DNA from: CBDCWQ01 sp965223435
GTDB taxonomy: Bacteria > Myxococcota > Kuafuiibacteriia > Kuafuiibacteriales > Kuafuiibacteriaceae
Assembly (NCBI GenBank): GCA_965223435.1
Contig: CBDCWQ010000018.1
Coordinates: forward strand, 434,001-498,000
Reading direction: 5' to 3'
DNA length: 64,000 nucleotides
Shown here: in pieces, positions 42,777 to 51,347 of the stretch
How positions within the stretch are numbered: position 1 is the stretch's first letter
Layout: each line of letters begins with the position of its first letter
Position numbers and translations under genes: made by a program
The notes under the pieces: generated by a model
Seen by the model: the letters and a program-made list of their open reading frames with translations, nothing else
Databases searched by the model: none
Told to the model about the DNA's origin: nothing

Positions 42777-44729
42777 ATGTGTGGCATCGCCGGGGTTGTT
42801 TTTGCCGAGGGCGACTCGGAGCTCGACGGAGTGGGGGCGCGCATGATCGCGCTGCTCCGACACCGGGGCCCCGATCGGCAGCGTTATGAGATTCTTCCGC
42901 GTCGGGCGGGCGTGTTTGCGCATACTCGGCTTCGGGTCATCGACCTGTCCGAGCGCGCGAGCCAGCCTTTTGCCTCGCCGGACGGACGCGTTTTTTTGGT
43001 GTTCAACGGCGAGATCTACAACTTCCGCGCCCTGAGACAGGCGCTGGAGAAAAAGGGAACCACGTTTCGCTCGGATTCTGACACCGAGGTCATCTTGGCG
43101 CAGTACCTCCAGTATGGGGAGGCAGGGCTCAAGGCGCTGGACGGCATGTTTGCCATCGCGATCTGGGACGCGGACAAAGAACGCCTCGTTCTCATGCGCG
43201 ACCGCTTCGGCAAGAAGCCTTTGTATTACGCGCGGACTTCCGGTGGTGCTTTGGTTTTTGGGTCCGAGGTCAAAGCGCTGGGGGCCCACGACAAGTTTTC
43301 GCTTGCGCCCGAACCTAAGAGTATCCCCGCGTACCTTGCCTTTGGCTACGTCCCGACGCCGAACACGGCTTTTCGGAGCGTGCGACGTCTGCCCCCGGCT
43401 TCGCTCCTCTCGGTCGGCCGGCAAGAGGCGCCTACGATCAAGCCCTACTGGTCTCTCGAAGACCTGGACCCCACACCCCACAAATTCTCCCTTGAGGAGG
43501 CGAAAGAGCGGGTCCGTCACCACATTGGGAAGGCGGTGGAGAGGCGGCTCGAAGCCGACGTGCCCCTCGGTGCCTTCCTGTCCGGGGGCATCGATTCCAG
43601 CGTAGTGGTCAAAGAGATGGCGGAGCGAACCCAGAAGAAGGTGAAGACTTTCTCCGTGGGTTTTGAAGACGACCGGACCTACGACGAGCGAAAGTATGCC
43701 CGCCAGGTCGCGAACATGTTTGGGACCGACCATACCGAGCTCGTGGTGTCGGCTTCTCCCTCCGATCTGCTTGAGCGGCTTTTGTATCATCACGATGAGC
43801 CCTATGCCGATTCTTCGGCCCTCGCCGTATTTGCGATCTCTCAGGCCACCAAACCTTTTGTGACCGTTGTGCTCTGTGGTGATGGGGGCGACGAATTGTT
43901 TGCCGGCTATACCCGTTTTCGTGGTGGTCTATGTGCCGGATGGGTGCCCCCGAGCCTGCTCGGTGTGGTTCGCAAGGGTCTTGGCTTTTTGCCGGAGCCG
44001 CGCGGATACAAACACCCGATTGCACTCTTGAAGCGTTTTGTCGAACACGCCGACCGCTCGGTAGACGAGCAAATGCTGGCTTGGAATAGCTTCTTTTCCG
44101 GACCCGTCTTGGGCTCGATTCTCAGAAAAGACTTGGTGGGCGATCATTTTGATTCCTGGACAGTATTTGAGGAGCAGGCCGCATTGCTGGCGCGTCTCAG
44201 ATCTCGTGGCTACGACCGCTTAGGTCAGATCCTGCACCACAATGCCGTCACGTATCTGCCCGGCGACCTTTTGGTGAAAACCGACAGAATGACGATGGCC
44301 GTGGGACTGGAGGCGCGGTCTCCTTTCTTGGACAAGGAGCTCGCCGAGTTTGCCTTCAGGCTGCCGTCAAGCCTTCAGCTTCGGTACGGCCAACTCAAAT
44401 GGCTCCTGCGAGAAGCGTATCGCGATACGTTGCCGACGACTGTCCTGGACCGCAAAAAGCACGGTTTCGGCGTTCCGGTCTCGTCGTGGTGGAGTTCTTC
44501 GCTTCGTGTTTTTGTTGAGGATTTGCTTTTGAGTTCGAGTGCACGGGTGAACGAGTATCTCGACGCTTCGGTCGTTCGGTCCCTCGTGGCAGAGCACCAA
44601 AGCAAACAGCGAGATCACGGGCACCGCATTTTCACGCTGGTTCAACTTGAGCTTTGGCTTCGTTCTTTCGGGGTTCAGCGCGCGCGCCCGAAGAAGCCCG
44701 CATTTGAGTCGGTGCAGCCGAGGGCCTGA
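42777..44729 (+). CDS. asnB: asparagine synthase-like glutamine amidotransferase
   Basis: 650 residues. The start is ATG 42777 because it exposes MCGIAGVV, whose Cys2 becomes the N-terminal nucleophile of the class II glutaminase domain (HRGPDRQ follows), and because GAGGGG sits just upstream. The C-terminal synthetase domain has the PP-loop FLSGGIDSSVVV. The fold gives Gln + Asp + ATP to Asn, but AsnB-like proteins inside polysaccharide loci often amidate uronic acids instead. Here the neighbours are a flippase (9 bp downstream) and a divergent export operon, so sugar amidation is a fair alternative. Confidence 0.92.
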   Translation: MCGIAGVVFAEGDSELDGVGARMIALLRHRGPDRQRYEILPRRAGVFAHTRLRVIDLSERASQPFASPDGRVFLVFNGEIYNFRALRQALEKKGTTFRSDSDTEVILAQYLQYGEAGLKALDGMFAIAIWDADKERLVLMRDRFGKKPLYYARTSGGALVFGSEVKALGAHDKFSLAPEPKSIPAYLAFGYVPTPNTAFRSVRRLPPASLLSVGRQEAPTIKPYWSLEDLDPTPHKFSLEEAKERVRHHIGKAVERRLEADVPLGAFLSGGIDSSVVVKEMAERTQKKVKTFSVGFEDDRTYDERKYARQVANMFGTDHTELVVSASPSDLLERLLYHHDEPYADSSALAVFAISQATKPFVTVVLCGDGGDELFAGYTRFRGGLCAGWVPPSLLGVVRKGLGFLPEPRGYKHPIALLKRFVEHADRSVDEQMLAWNSFFSGPVLGSILRKDLVGDHFDSWTVFEEQAALLARLRSRGYDRLGQILHHNAVTYLPGDLLVKTDRMTMAVGLEARSPFLDKELAEFAFRLPSSLQLRYGQLKWLLREAYRDTLPTTVLDRKKHGFGVPVSSWWSSSLRVFVEDLLLSSSARVNEYLDASVVRSLVAEHQSKQRDHGHRIFTLVQLELWLRSFGVQRARPKKPAFESVQPRA

Positions 44730-44738
44730 GGTCGAAGT

Positions 44739-46127
44739 TTGGGCGACGCGAAACCACCTAGGGCCAAGTTTTTGGGCATGACGCCTTCGGAACTTCGGGC
44801 AAAACTCCTGGTCCTTCTTCGTCAGCCGGCGACGATTTACATGGCTGCGAGTGTGCTCGCTCGAGGAGCGGGCATTCTCTTGATTCCGCTCTACTCTCGT
44901 CGCCTGAGTGCCGCAGAGTACGGCGACTACGCGCTTGGCCAGGCGATGATCTTGATCGCTTCGAATCTTTTGTCGGTGGGCATGCTCGCCGCCGTTCCTC
45001 GGTTCTACTTCGATTCCAAGGACCCAAAGGCGGCCGAGGCACGTTCAGGCTCGGTGGCACGTTGGTTCGCGTTGGTCACCTTCCTCGGCGGCGTGGTCTC
45101 TCAGCTTTTGATTTTCGTGTTTGCGAGCGACGAGACAACCGGTCTTCTTGGTCGCTGGGCGCTCAGCTGCCTCGTTTGGGCCAGCGTGGGCCAGGCCGTG
45201 ACCTACGTGCCCGCCCAGTATTATCGGGCCCTTCAGCGTCCGTTTAAAGCCGCGGCCTTTCAGCTTGGTGAGTTTCTTTTGGTGTGCACCATGGCCATCA
45301 TCATGGTGGTGGTGTTGGATCGCGGCCTGGGCGGTGCGTTTGAGGCTTTGGCCCTTGCGTATGCGGTCACCGGCATCGTGTCGTGTTCGATCATCTTTTT
45401 TGTGGTTCAGGGCCGTCTGGACACCGCCGTTTTGCGTGACGCACTTCGTTTCTCGCTCCCGTTTGTTCCCCACTTTTTGGCCAATCAAGGCCAGATGGTG
45501 GCGGACCGCTGGGTCCTTAAGCTGATGGGTTTGGGCGCGGGCCTGGGGGCCTATTCGGTGGCGTCTCAGATCACTTCGCCGGTGGGCATGATTTCTTTGG
45601 CGTGGAACGATGCCGAGGTGCCCAAGTTGGGTGAGCACTACCGCGAAGGCGGAATGAAAAAGGTCAGGGCTGTCTTTCGCAAGTTCGCCCGTTCTTACGT
45701 CCTGGTGTCCGCGCTTGCGGGTATTGGCGTGCTTTTGCTCATGCCCATCGCATGGTTTTTGGTGGGTGAAGAGCTTCGGGGTGCGTTTTGGATGGTGCCG
45801 CCGCTTCTGCTGATCATGATCATTGAGGCGGTTTTCAATCCCGCCATCAGCGTCGTCTATTACGCATCGCGCACGGAAATGATTCCCAAGATCACCATTT
45901 CGACCGGAGTGCTGAACGTACTCTTGAACCTGGGCTTTATCGCATGGCTCGGCGTCCCTGGCGCCCTCGTTGCCCGCGGTTTATCCTCTTCATACCGAAC
46001 CATCGCAGGCTTTGTGGCTGCGAAGCGCTGTTTTGATGCCGACTTGTCCGATGCTGAACCCGTCAAGGTGCGCCCCCAACCGGTTGCAGCGCTTTCCAAA
46101 GACCCCTCTCAGGCCGTGGAATCATGA
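44739..46127 (+). CDS. polysaccharide flippase (Wzx/MOP superfamily)
   Basis: 462 residues with about 12-14 membrane helices and the RfbX/Wzx pattern (ASVLARGAGILLIPLYSRRLSAAEYGDYAL at the N-terminus). It moves lipid-linked oligosaccharide units across the inner membrane for assembly by the Wzc/Wza-type machinery encoded divergently. The start is TTG 44739, supported by a GAGGT ribosome site overlapping the asnB stop; ATG 44778 is the alternative. It is followed by a hairpin terminator. Confidence 0.85.
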   Translation: MGDAKPPRAKFLGMTPSELRAKLLVLLRQPATIYMAASVLARGAGILLIPLYSRRLSAAEYGDYALGQAMILIASNLLSVGMLAAVPRFYFDSKDPKAAEARSGSVARWFALVTFLGGVVSQLLIFVFASDETTGLLGRWALSCLVWASVGQAVTYVPAQYYRALQRPFKAAAFQLGEFLLVCTMAIIMVVVLDRGLGGAFEALALAYAVTGIVSCSIIFFVVQGRLDTAVLRDALRFSLPFVPHFLANQGQMVADRWVLKLMGLGAGLGAYSVASQITSPVGMISLAWNDAEVPKLGEHYREGGMKKVRAVFRKFARSYVLVSALAGIGVLLLMPIAWFLVGEELRGAFWMVPPLLLIMIIEAVFNPAISVVYYASRTEMIPKITISTGVLNVLLNLGFIAWLGVPGALVARGLSSSYRTIAGFVAAKRCFDADLSDAEPVKVRPQPVAALSKDPSQAVES

Positions 46128-46151
46128 CCGTCAAAGTCTCCTTAGCCGATG

Positions 46152-46182
46152 GAGCGCCGGGTTACTCCACCCGGCGCTCTTT
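46152..46182. terminator. bidirectional terminator between convergent genes
   Basis: A perfect 11-bp stem (GAGCGCCGGGT / ACCCGGCGCTC) with loop TACTCC, followed by TTT on the plus strand. It lies in the 75-bp gap between the flippase gene and the oppositely oriented PDZ lipoprotein gene. The T-tract is short, so efficiency is uncertain. Confidence 0.75.
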
Positions 46183-46202
46183 GGCCTAAGTCCAAAAGGT
46201 GA

Positions 46203-47276
46203 CTAGGGGGTCAGCTCGTAGGTGAGCAGGAGTTGTTTTGAGTGGCGCTCGATGAGGACTCGAATCGTAGAGGCTTTTCGGAGAGACAGAAGCGTTTCCG
46301 GTTTACGGGCGGCCTCTACGAGCGGCTCTCCGTTGACGGAGATCAGGGTGTCGCCATTTCTCAGCCCCAAACGAAAGACCGTATCCGAGGGGCGTAGTGA
46401 CATCAGGCGGATGCCCGTCCACTTTTTGCTTTGGGCGCTCACTACGGGAAATACGGAAAGCTCCTTTTCCAGTACCCAGAGGCGACCCAGTTCGAAATCC
46501 ACGAGCCGTCGAGATACCCGCCATTGGCGGGTTCCCGTTTGTTGTGGGGGTGGAGGCAGAGGAGCCGGCTGTGTGTCATCGTTGCAGGACTGTGCGTCGC
46601 CGTAGGCGAGGCAGTCGGTATAGATGCATACACAATCGGCGAGGGCCTCGGAATTGATTTCGGCGCAAGCCTCCAGGTCCTCAACCGTAACCGCCAAATC
46701 CTCACACGCTGCAAGAAGAGAATCAGCGCTTTCTTCGCACTCCTCCTGCAGTCCTCGGCATGCTTCTTCGTGTTGGCACTGACTGTATTCATCGAAGCAC
46801 TGCGACCATGTTTCCGGGTCCGGATTGCTTTCGATGCATTGGGTGTAGACTCGGTCGCACGCGGTGGGTGGTTCAGGACAGATGAGCACGAAATCACAGC
46901 TCCCTCCTCCATCGTACTCGCCCTCTACGCCCCCGCTCGCGCCGCCGAAAGCAAATCCCACGCCCGCCACGACCGTGGCATTGGCATCGGCCTCAAAACT
47001 GGCGGCGATGTCGATATCGCACTCCATTTCGCAGCCTAACCACGCTGCCTGGTCGACCGCACGATCACAAATCGATGCACATTCTTCCAATTCGAGCGGC
47101 GGCGTGCCATCGTCTTCAGAATCCTCAAGTTCTTCTTCATCTGTATCATATTTTTCAAGTCCGCTGTTGCTGCACGCCACACCAGCGAGTGCAAGACTGA
47201 AGGCAAATGTGCTGAAGCGCTTGCTCAGGATTTTTGGGTATCGGATGGCCAGTCGATCGTCTTTTCTTGTCTGCAT
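46203..47276 (-). CDS. cysteine-rich lipoprotein with C-terminal PDZ domain
   Basis: 357 residues from ATG 47276, chosen for its strong GGAG ribosome site 6 nt upstream and because the product then begins with a lipoprotein signal (FSLALAGVAC, Cys35). An acidic linker (DTDEEELEDSEDDG) follows, then a roughly 200-residue region with 18 cysteines, many in C-x3-C or C-x(5-8)-C spacing. The C-terminal about 80 residues look like a PDZ domain of the type II secretion GspC kind (GIRLMSLRPSDTVFRLGLRNGDTLISVNGE). The even Cys count suggests disulfides on the cell exterior. Function unknown. Confidence 0.82.
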   Translation of the reverse strand: MQTRKDDRLAIRYPKILSKRFSTFAFSLALAGVACSNSGLEKYDTDEEELEDSEDDGTPPLELEECASICDRAVDQAAWLGCEMECDIDIAASFEADANATVVAGVGFAFGGASGGVEGEYDGGGSCDFVLICPEPPTACDRVYTQCIESNPDPETWSQCFDEYSQCQHEEACRGLQEECEESADSLLAACEDLAVTVEDLEACAEINSEALADCVCIYTDCLAYGDAQSCNDDTQPAPLPPPPQQTGTRQWRVSRRLVDFELGRLWVLEKELSVFPVVSAQSKKWTGIRLMSLRPSDTVFRLGLRNGDTLISVNGEPLVEAARKPETLLSLRKASTIRVLIERHSKQLLLTYELTP

Positions 47277-47951
47277 TGTTTCTCCAAAAAATGGTTTAGG
47301 GTTGTCGTTGCATTGATGGATTGCAATCGCCATGCCAGGCTCAAGAACGGCAGTCATCAAATGCAATCGAGTCGACAACGATGCCGCCAAAACGAACACC
47401 GTTCTTAGGCATTCGTGCGCTGCAATGGCTGGAGTTGTCCGTCCCCAGTGCTCGTCTTTTCCATGAAACCTGGGCTTTCGCTTGTTCTCATTGGGCCGAA
47501 GACAAATTCTGGATGAATCAACTTCACCTGCGCCCGCACCGAAAAATTTAGGCCGATCTTGAGTGTGCGTTTTCGGTGGTACCCCGGATAGGGATCACAG
47601 ATTTGACGCCCAAACGAGATGGATGTGACGATTTTACGCCCGTCACATTGCGTCGAGTGTGACGTAGACTCTTGTCCGCAACTGCTGCCCGAAGGGTTTG
47701 AGATCGGGTTCCTCAGCTCGTTGTTATCCGGTCCACGTGTCTTCGATGCAAGGTATGGCGGACCAATTCTTGAAGAACTGTGTTTGATGATTTTGTTATA
47801 GGCGATAGCAGTTTGCAGCGCAGCCTTCTTGTCGAGCATTCTTGCGGCGTAGGCTTTTGTGAGCACAATGGGCTTGGAAGCATGCTTGACCGCGCAGAGG
47901 GTTATGATATCGTCTGCACGATTCCGTTGCGATGTAAGAGATCTTTACGAG
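47277..47951. other. intergenic region without a supported gene
   Basis: 675 bp between the PDZ lipoprotein start and the end of the VapC-like gene. Frames reach about 150 codons on the minus strand, but their products have no recognisable motif and no ribosome site. The part nearest the toxin gene may be the decayed remainder of an older insertion, but I see no terminal repeats. Confidence 0.45.
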
Positions 47952-48365
47952 TCACCTCGAGAACGGGTTCAGGAGTTTGGCGCCGCATCCCCGCAAATCT
48001 TTGGTATTGCGGGTAACCAGAGTCATGCCATGCACTTTGGCTGTTGCCGCCATAAGACTATCGATCGTCGGAAGTGGGCGTTTCGCATTCATCCGCCCCC
48101 ACTCTAGCGCTACTTCAAGTGTTACGGGCAGCGTTCGTTGGCTGAATTGCTTCTGGAGTGTCGAGAGCCACTGAGTCAGAGCCTTGGCTTGCGGAGCATC
48201 CTTTTTCTTCTTAAGCTCCGCTCCTTTTCGTACTTCTCCGAGAAGCAACACGCTTACAAACAATGCATCCGAATCGACACCCTCGCACCATTTATGAACG
48301 GAGGCAGCGCGCCGAGACCCCTTCCGGAGTTCACTCAGGATATTGGTATCGATGAGATAGTTCAA
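47952..48365 (-). CDS. vapC: PIN-domain toxin (VapC/FitB-like)
   Basis: 137 residues from a TTG that overlaps the antitoxin stop (TTGA). A PIN RNase fold of the VapC/FitB type: MNYLIDTNILSE with the first acidic residue, LLLGEVRKG with the second, PTIDSLMAATAKVHGMTLVTRN with the C-terminal acidic set. These proteins cleave tRNA or rRNA when free of antitoxin. The order antitoxin-toxin and tight overlap match vapBC operons. Confidence 0.88.
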   Translation of the reverse strand: MNYLIDTNILSELRKGSRRAASVHKWCEGVDSDALFVSVLLLGEVRKGAELKKKKDAPQAKALTQWLSTLQKQFSQRTLPVTLEVALEWGRMNAKRPLPTIDSLMAATAKVHGMTLVTRNTKDLRGCGAKLLNPFSR

Positions 48366-48658
48366 AAGTCGATCTCTCGGCCACTATCATCTGAGCGTTC
48401 AAGATCGACTTCGTCGAGAGGCACACTCAGCAAAAATGCTTTGAAATCAGGTTCTGGCGCAGTTCTTTTGGCCCAGTCTTCGACTTGGCGGCGGAGTTGT
48501 GTGCTTTCGCCTGATGTTTCTCGAAGTTCCCGGGCGAGCTTTCGAAGGTTTGCCGCGTCTGACTCAGGCACCTGAAGCTCTAGGCGCACAATCCCGCGCC
48601 GTTTTTGCCTGCTTCGATGCTCGGCGACCGCCTTTTTTGATGCCGATGAAGAGCTCAA
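48362..48658 (-). CDS. vapB: VapB-like antitoxin
   Basis: About 98 residues from TTG 48658. The frame is open further upstream to 48703, but that stretch holds a near-perfect promoter and its operator, so translation must begin later. After a Ser-rich lead the protein reads KKAVAEHRSRQKRRG, then IVRLELQVPESDAANLRKLA, similar to small antitoxins that pair with PIN toxins; the C-terminal acidic tail would wrap the toxin. The start codon is uncertain; GTG 48589 is another candidate. Confidence 0.7.
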   Translation of the reverse strand: MSSSSASKKAVAEHRSRQKRRGIVRLELQVPESDAANLRKLARELRETSGESTQLRRQVEDWAKRTAPEPDFKAFLLSVPLDEVDLERSDDSGREIDF

Positions 48659-48660
48659 AC

Positions 48661-48697
48661 TTGCCGGTAATATATCCGGCAATGACGCCTTTGTCAA
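48661..48697 (-). promoter_or_regulatory. vapBC promoter and operator
   Basis: On the minus strand: TTGACA (48697-48692), 17-bp spacer, TATATT (48674-48669), close to the ideal sigma-70 promoter. A perfect inverted repeat TTGCCGG-N8-CCGGCAA (48661-48682) is centred on the -10 element, where bound antitoxin would block transcription. The predicted start point is only about 4 nt before the TTG codon at 48658. Confidence 0.8.
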
Positions 48698-48763
48698 ATG
48701 CAAGATCTATTTGTTCTCACCGATTGGGCGACACCTTGGGTTCAAGATGACTGCTTCGGGCAA

Positions 48764-48812
48764 AAAAAAGCGCCCCGAGTGCAAACCCAATCTGCACCCA
48801 GGACGCTTTTTT
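48764..48812 (-). terminator. rho-independent terminator with A/T flanks on both sides
   Basis: Six A-T pairs plus GCG/CGC form the base of a longer imperfect hairpin. On the minus strand it ends in eight T, a strong intrinsic terminator for transcripts coming from the Gly/Lys-rich gene at 48946-50106. It also has six T on the plus strand. Confidence 0.8.
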
Positions 48813-48824
48813 GGGGACCAGGCA

Positions 48825-48849
48825 AGACCCCAGCCATCGGCTGGGGTCT
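48825..48849. repeat. perfect 11-bp hairpin, copy 1
   Basis: AGACCCCAGCC and GGCTGGGGTCT with loop ATC. It sits inside a 29-bp segment (48822-48850) that is repeated identically 81 bp away. No T-tract follows on either strand. Confidence 0.85.
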
Positions 48850-48898
48850 GTCTGAGACTCGCGACGAACTCGACGTTCTTTCGATTCGAGGTGACCAC

Positions 48899-48937
48899 CC
48901 AAGCAAGACCCCAGCCATCGGCTGGGGTCTGACTTGG
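48899..48937. repeat. perfect 11-bp hairpin, copy 2, with extended stem
   Basis: The same hairpin as copy 1 (core 48906-48930), here extended below a 2x2 internal loop by CCAAG / CTTGG. It lies 8 bp past the stop of the Gly/Lys-rich gene, so it is probably in that gene's 3' untranslated region, stabilising or processing the mRNA before the downstream terminator. Confidence 0.85.
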
Positions 48938-48945
48938 TCCTTCAA

Positions 48946-50106
48946 CTACTGGCCAATCTTTCGAATCGAGCTCATGGACGTCTTGTGGAGCGTGCTCATG
49001 ATGTTGTCGATGGAGGTCAAGAAACGCTCGTATTTCTTGGTGAGCTGCTCGAGCTCTTTCGTCACCTCTTCCTCGCTCTTCTTGCCTTTGCCTTCAGCGC
49101 CACCGGCACCACCGCTGGCACCACCGCCAGAGACTGCACCGCCCACGGCGCCACCAATCGCTTGTCCGGCCATGGCACCCAAGGGACCACCAAAAGCACC
49201 ACCTGCGATTCCACCGATGGTCTTGAGAAGGCCGCCTTTGCCGCCTTTGCCGCCGCCTTTGCCACCTTTGCCGCCGCCTTTGCCACCTTTGCCACCAGCT
49301 TTTTTGGCGCCACCTTTGTCACCGTCCTTTTTGTTCTGAAGCTTCTTGAGCTCTCCGCCCTTCGCCTCAATCTCAGCCTGCAGCTTCTTCATCTGGTCCA
49401 TCATGATCCCGAAGAGCAGGTCTTCAAAAGAGCTCGCGGCGTTGGTGAAGCTCCCGCTGGAGGTCGGGCCCGAGCTGTTGCCAGGTCCCCTCTCGCCACC
49501 ACCGTTTTGCAGGCCCTTCAGTTGTTTCGCCAAGCCGGCAATGCCCCTTTGAACCCCATTGATGTGCGACGCAACGCTGTTGAGGTGCGGCGGAAGCCCG
49601 GGGAACGGAAGAGGTCGGAACGGGTTGCGACGAATGGTGATTTTCCCGTCGTTGCGGCCGTCAGGAATGTATTTCCCGCCAACAGCCTTTTCGAAGACCG
49701 CCCGAACGAGGGGGTTCTTGCGAAGAAGGCCTTCCAGCTTCATCGCCCCACGACGTCGGGGATCAAAAAGCCCAGCAAGACCGGTCTTTGCGCCAGGCGC
49801 CAAATCCATTCGCTTGTAGCCACGGGCGAACGGGGCCAATCGACGGAGCGCAGCACCAGGCCGCGGCACCAGTCCAAAAGGTCCAAAAGGACGTTCATTT
49901 CTTTGTCGCTGCCATTTGTTGGTCGCGCGGCCGGTTGCGGCCTCGGTGTACCCGTCTTGGAGGTTCCGAAGGACGCCAAGGGGGTTGCCCGCGAGCGCAT
50001 CCACTTGGGCGCCGATCAGCCCCCCCTGAATGCCGAGGCTTCCCAGAAGATCGTTGACCTGGGTTCCGAGGGTGTTGCCGACGAGTGCGCTTGGAAGATT
50101 GATCAT
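48946..50106 (-). CDS. Gly/Lys-rich protein with glycine-zipper segment, unknown function
   Basis: 386 residues from ATG 50106 with an AAGGA ribosome site 8 nt upstream. No family recognised. The first 190 residues are rich in Gly, Pro and Arg. A helix SFEDLLFGIMMDQMKKLQ (near 220) leads to a low-complexity run of KGGKGG units. A glycine-zipper stretch (IGGIAGGAFGGPLGAMAGQA) that could insert in a membrane follows, and a C-terminal coiled coil (EEVTKELEQLTKKYERFLTS). There is no signal peptide, so any export would be by a specialised route. The layout recalls secreted translocator- or colicin-like proteins only in general shape. Confidence 0.7.
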   Translation of the reverse strand: MINLPSALVGNTLGTQVNDLLGSLGIQGGLIGAQVDALAGNPLGVLRNLQDGYTEAATGRATNKWQRQRNERPFGPFGLVPRPGAALRRLAPFARGYKRMDLAPGAKTGLAGLFDPRRRGAMKLEGLLRKNPLVRAVFEKAVGGKYIPDGRNDGKITIRRNPFRPLPFPGLPPHLNSVASHINGVQRGIAGLAKQLKGLQNGGGERGPGNSSGPTSSGSFTNAASSFEDLLFGIMMDQMKKLQAEIEAKGGELKKLQNKKDGDKGGAKKAGGKGGKGGGKGGKGGGKGGKGGLLKTIGGIAGGAFGGPLGAMAGQAIGGAVGGAVSGGGASGGAGGAEGKGKKSEEEVTKELEQLTKKYERFLTSIDNIMSTLHKTSMSSIRKIGQ

Positions 50107-50164
50107 GACTTGATTCCTTTAAGAGTGTTGAAGGGTTGATGGTTGTGCCTGAAGACATATTCAA

Positions 50165-50182
50165 CTCGCGTGCCAACGCGAG
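50165..50182. other. short perfect hairpin upstream of the Gly/Lys-rich gene
   Basis: CTCGCGT-GCCA-ACGCGAG, 7 bp. It lies in the 227-bp gap between cysQ and the Gly/Lys-rich gene, in what may be the latter's leader. No T-tract follows, so it is not a clear terminator. Confidence 0.5.
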
Positions 50183-50333
50183 AAGCGCCATTTGCCTCAG
50201 GAAACCGGTCTTCGAAGCCCTGGTGTCACCTCCAAGGAAGTCACAAAAATCAAGTCCCTATGAGCCAAAATCGGTTGAATATTAAGGCCTTAGGGCCAAA
50301 TACGCCCCGTAACACCTGTGACGTGACGGGAAC

Positions 50334-51161
50334 CTAGGACGGAGGTACGGATGATACACCCGGTTTGCGTACTCTTTCGGACGCGCTCAAAAATGGCGGC
50401 ACCTTGAGCGTGGGCTGATTGTAAAGGAGCCTGCTCTCACCTTCTTCGAGGGGAACCAATGGGCAACCCGCTTCTTCGGCAATGATGTCCCCCGCCGCGA
50501 TATCCCATTCCCAGCTGGGGTTGAGCCGAACAAAGAGGTCCGCGGCGCCACAAGCCATGTGGCCGAATTTGATCGCTGAGCCGACTCGATTGAAGTCCTC
50601 GATCTGGTACCCCTCGTAGAAGGCCTGGGTCTTTTGGTTTGGACGAAAGCGGCTTACGAGGCCAGTGCGGGGGCCTTTGTCTCGGCGATTTTGGATGCGC
50701 ACTTCGGTTGAGCCTGCTTTTTGGTGAAAACAACCTGCTTGCCGCGCTGCTGACCAGGCTTCGTCGCGGACGGGGGCAAAAATGACGCCGACGATGGGGC
50801 GCCGGTTTTCGATAAGCGCGATCAAAACCGAGAAATCTCCAGTCCGCTCCACAAAATCTCGGGTCCCATCCAGGGGGTCGACGAGCCAGAACCGGTCCCA
50901 ATCCTTCCGCGTCTCGTAGTCTTCTTGAGCCAGCTCCTCGGAAATGACGGGGTACGAGAAACGTTCCCGGAGCGCCTTCAGAATGCTTTCGTTGGCCAGC
51001 AGATCTGCCCGGGTCACGAAAGAACCATCCGATTTGGTTTGGGTGGCGAATGATCCAGACTGGTAGACGCTCAGAATCTGCCGCCCCGCGTCCATCGCAA
51101 TATCGACCACCGCTCGCCGAATTTGAGTGGTTTCTTGAGGAGGAATCGCGTCATCAGTCAT
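50334..51161 (-). CDS. cysQ: 3'(2'),5'-bisphosphate nucleotidase (CysQ-like)
   Basis: About 275 residues from ATG 51161 (GTG 51170 also possible). An inositol-monophosphatase fold with all metal-binding signatures: VISEELAQ, WLVDPLDGTRDF and WEWDIAAGDIIAEEAG. CysQ removes the 3' phosphate of PAP or PAPS, protecting sulfate assimilation and RNA turnover; a plain inositol or sugar phosphatase cannot be excluded. No clear ribosome site. Divergent from the wecB-like gene by about 190 bp. Confidence 0.85.
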   Translation of the reverse strand: MTDDAIPPQETTQIRRAVVDIAMDAGRQILSVYQSGSFATQTKSDGSFVTRADLLANESILKALRERFSYPVISEELAQEDYETRKDWDRFWLVDPLDGTRDFVERTGDFSVLIALIENRRPIVGVIFAPVRDEAWSAARQAGCFHQKAGSTEVRIQNRRDKGPRTGLVSRFRPNQKTQAFYEGYQIEDFNRVGSAIKFGHMACGAADLFVRLNPSWEWDIAAGDIIAEEAGCPLVPLEEGESRLLYNQPTLKVPPFLSASERVRKPGVSSVPPS

Positions 51162-51347
51162 GAGATTCACGCGGGTGTATCAGTCTGCCGCGTCCATCGC
51201 CAAGGGGCAGGCTGTGCCCCGGCAGTCGATGAGAGGGGTTTTTGGGAGGGCACGCGGAAGCCCTGATGGGCTGACGGGCTTGGGGGCCCTGATGCGCTGG
51301 CGGCTTTTAAGTGGCTCTGGGGCTCTTTCCTTCTGTAGGGTGTCGGC

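Noticed and set aside
46203..47399. Long form of the PDZ lipoprotein from 47399
   Set aside because: The strong ribosome site and lipoprotein signal belong to ATG 47276; the upstream 41 codons would hide the signal.
47405..47866. Minus-strand frame of about 150 codons near the VapC gene
   Set aside because: No ribosome site, no recognisable motif, unusual composition; it could be a relic but evidence is too weak.
48580..48715. A different minus-strand frame through the vapB start with protein-like sequence (IAGYITGKFELFIGIKKGG)
   Set aside because: It has no start codon with a ribosome site, runs across the promoter and stops soon after; the VapB frame overlaps VapC correctly.
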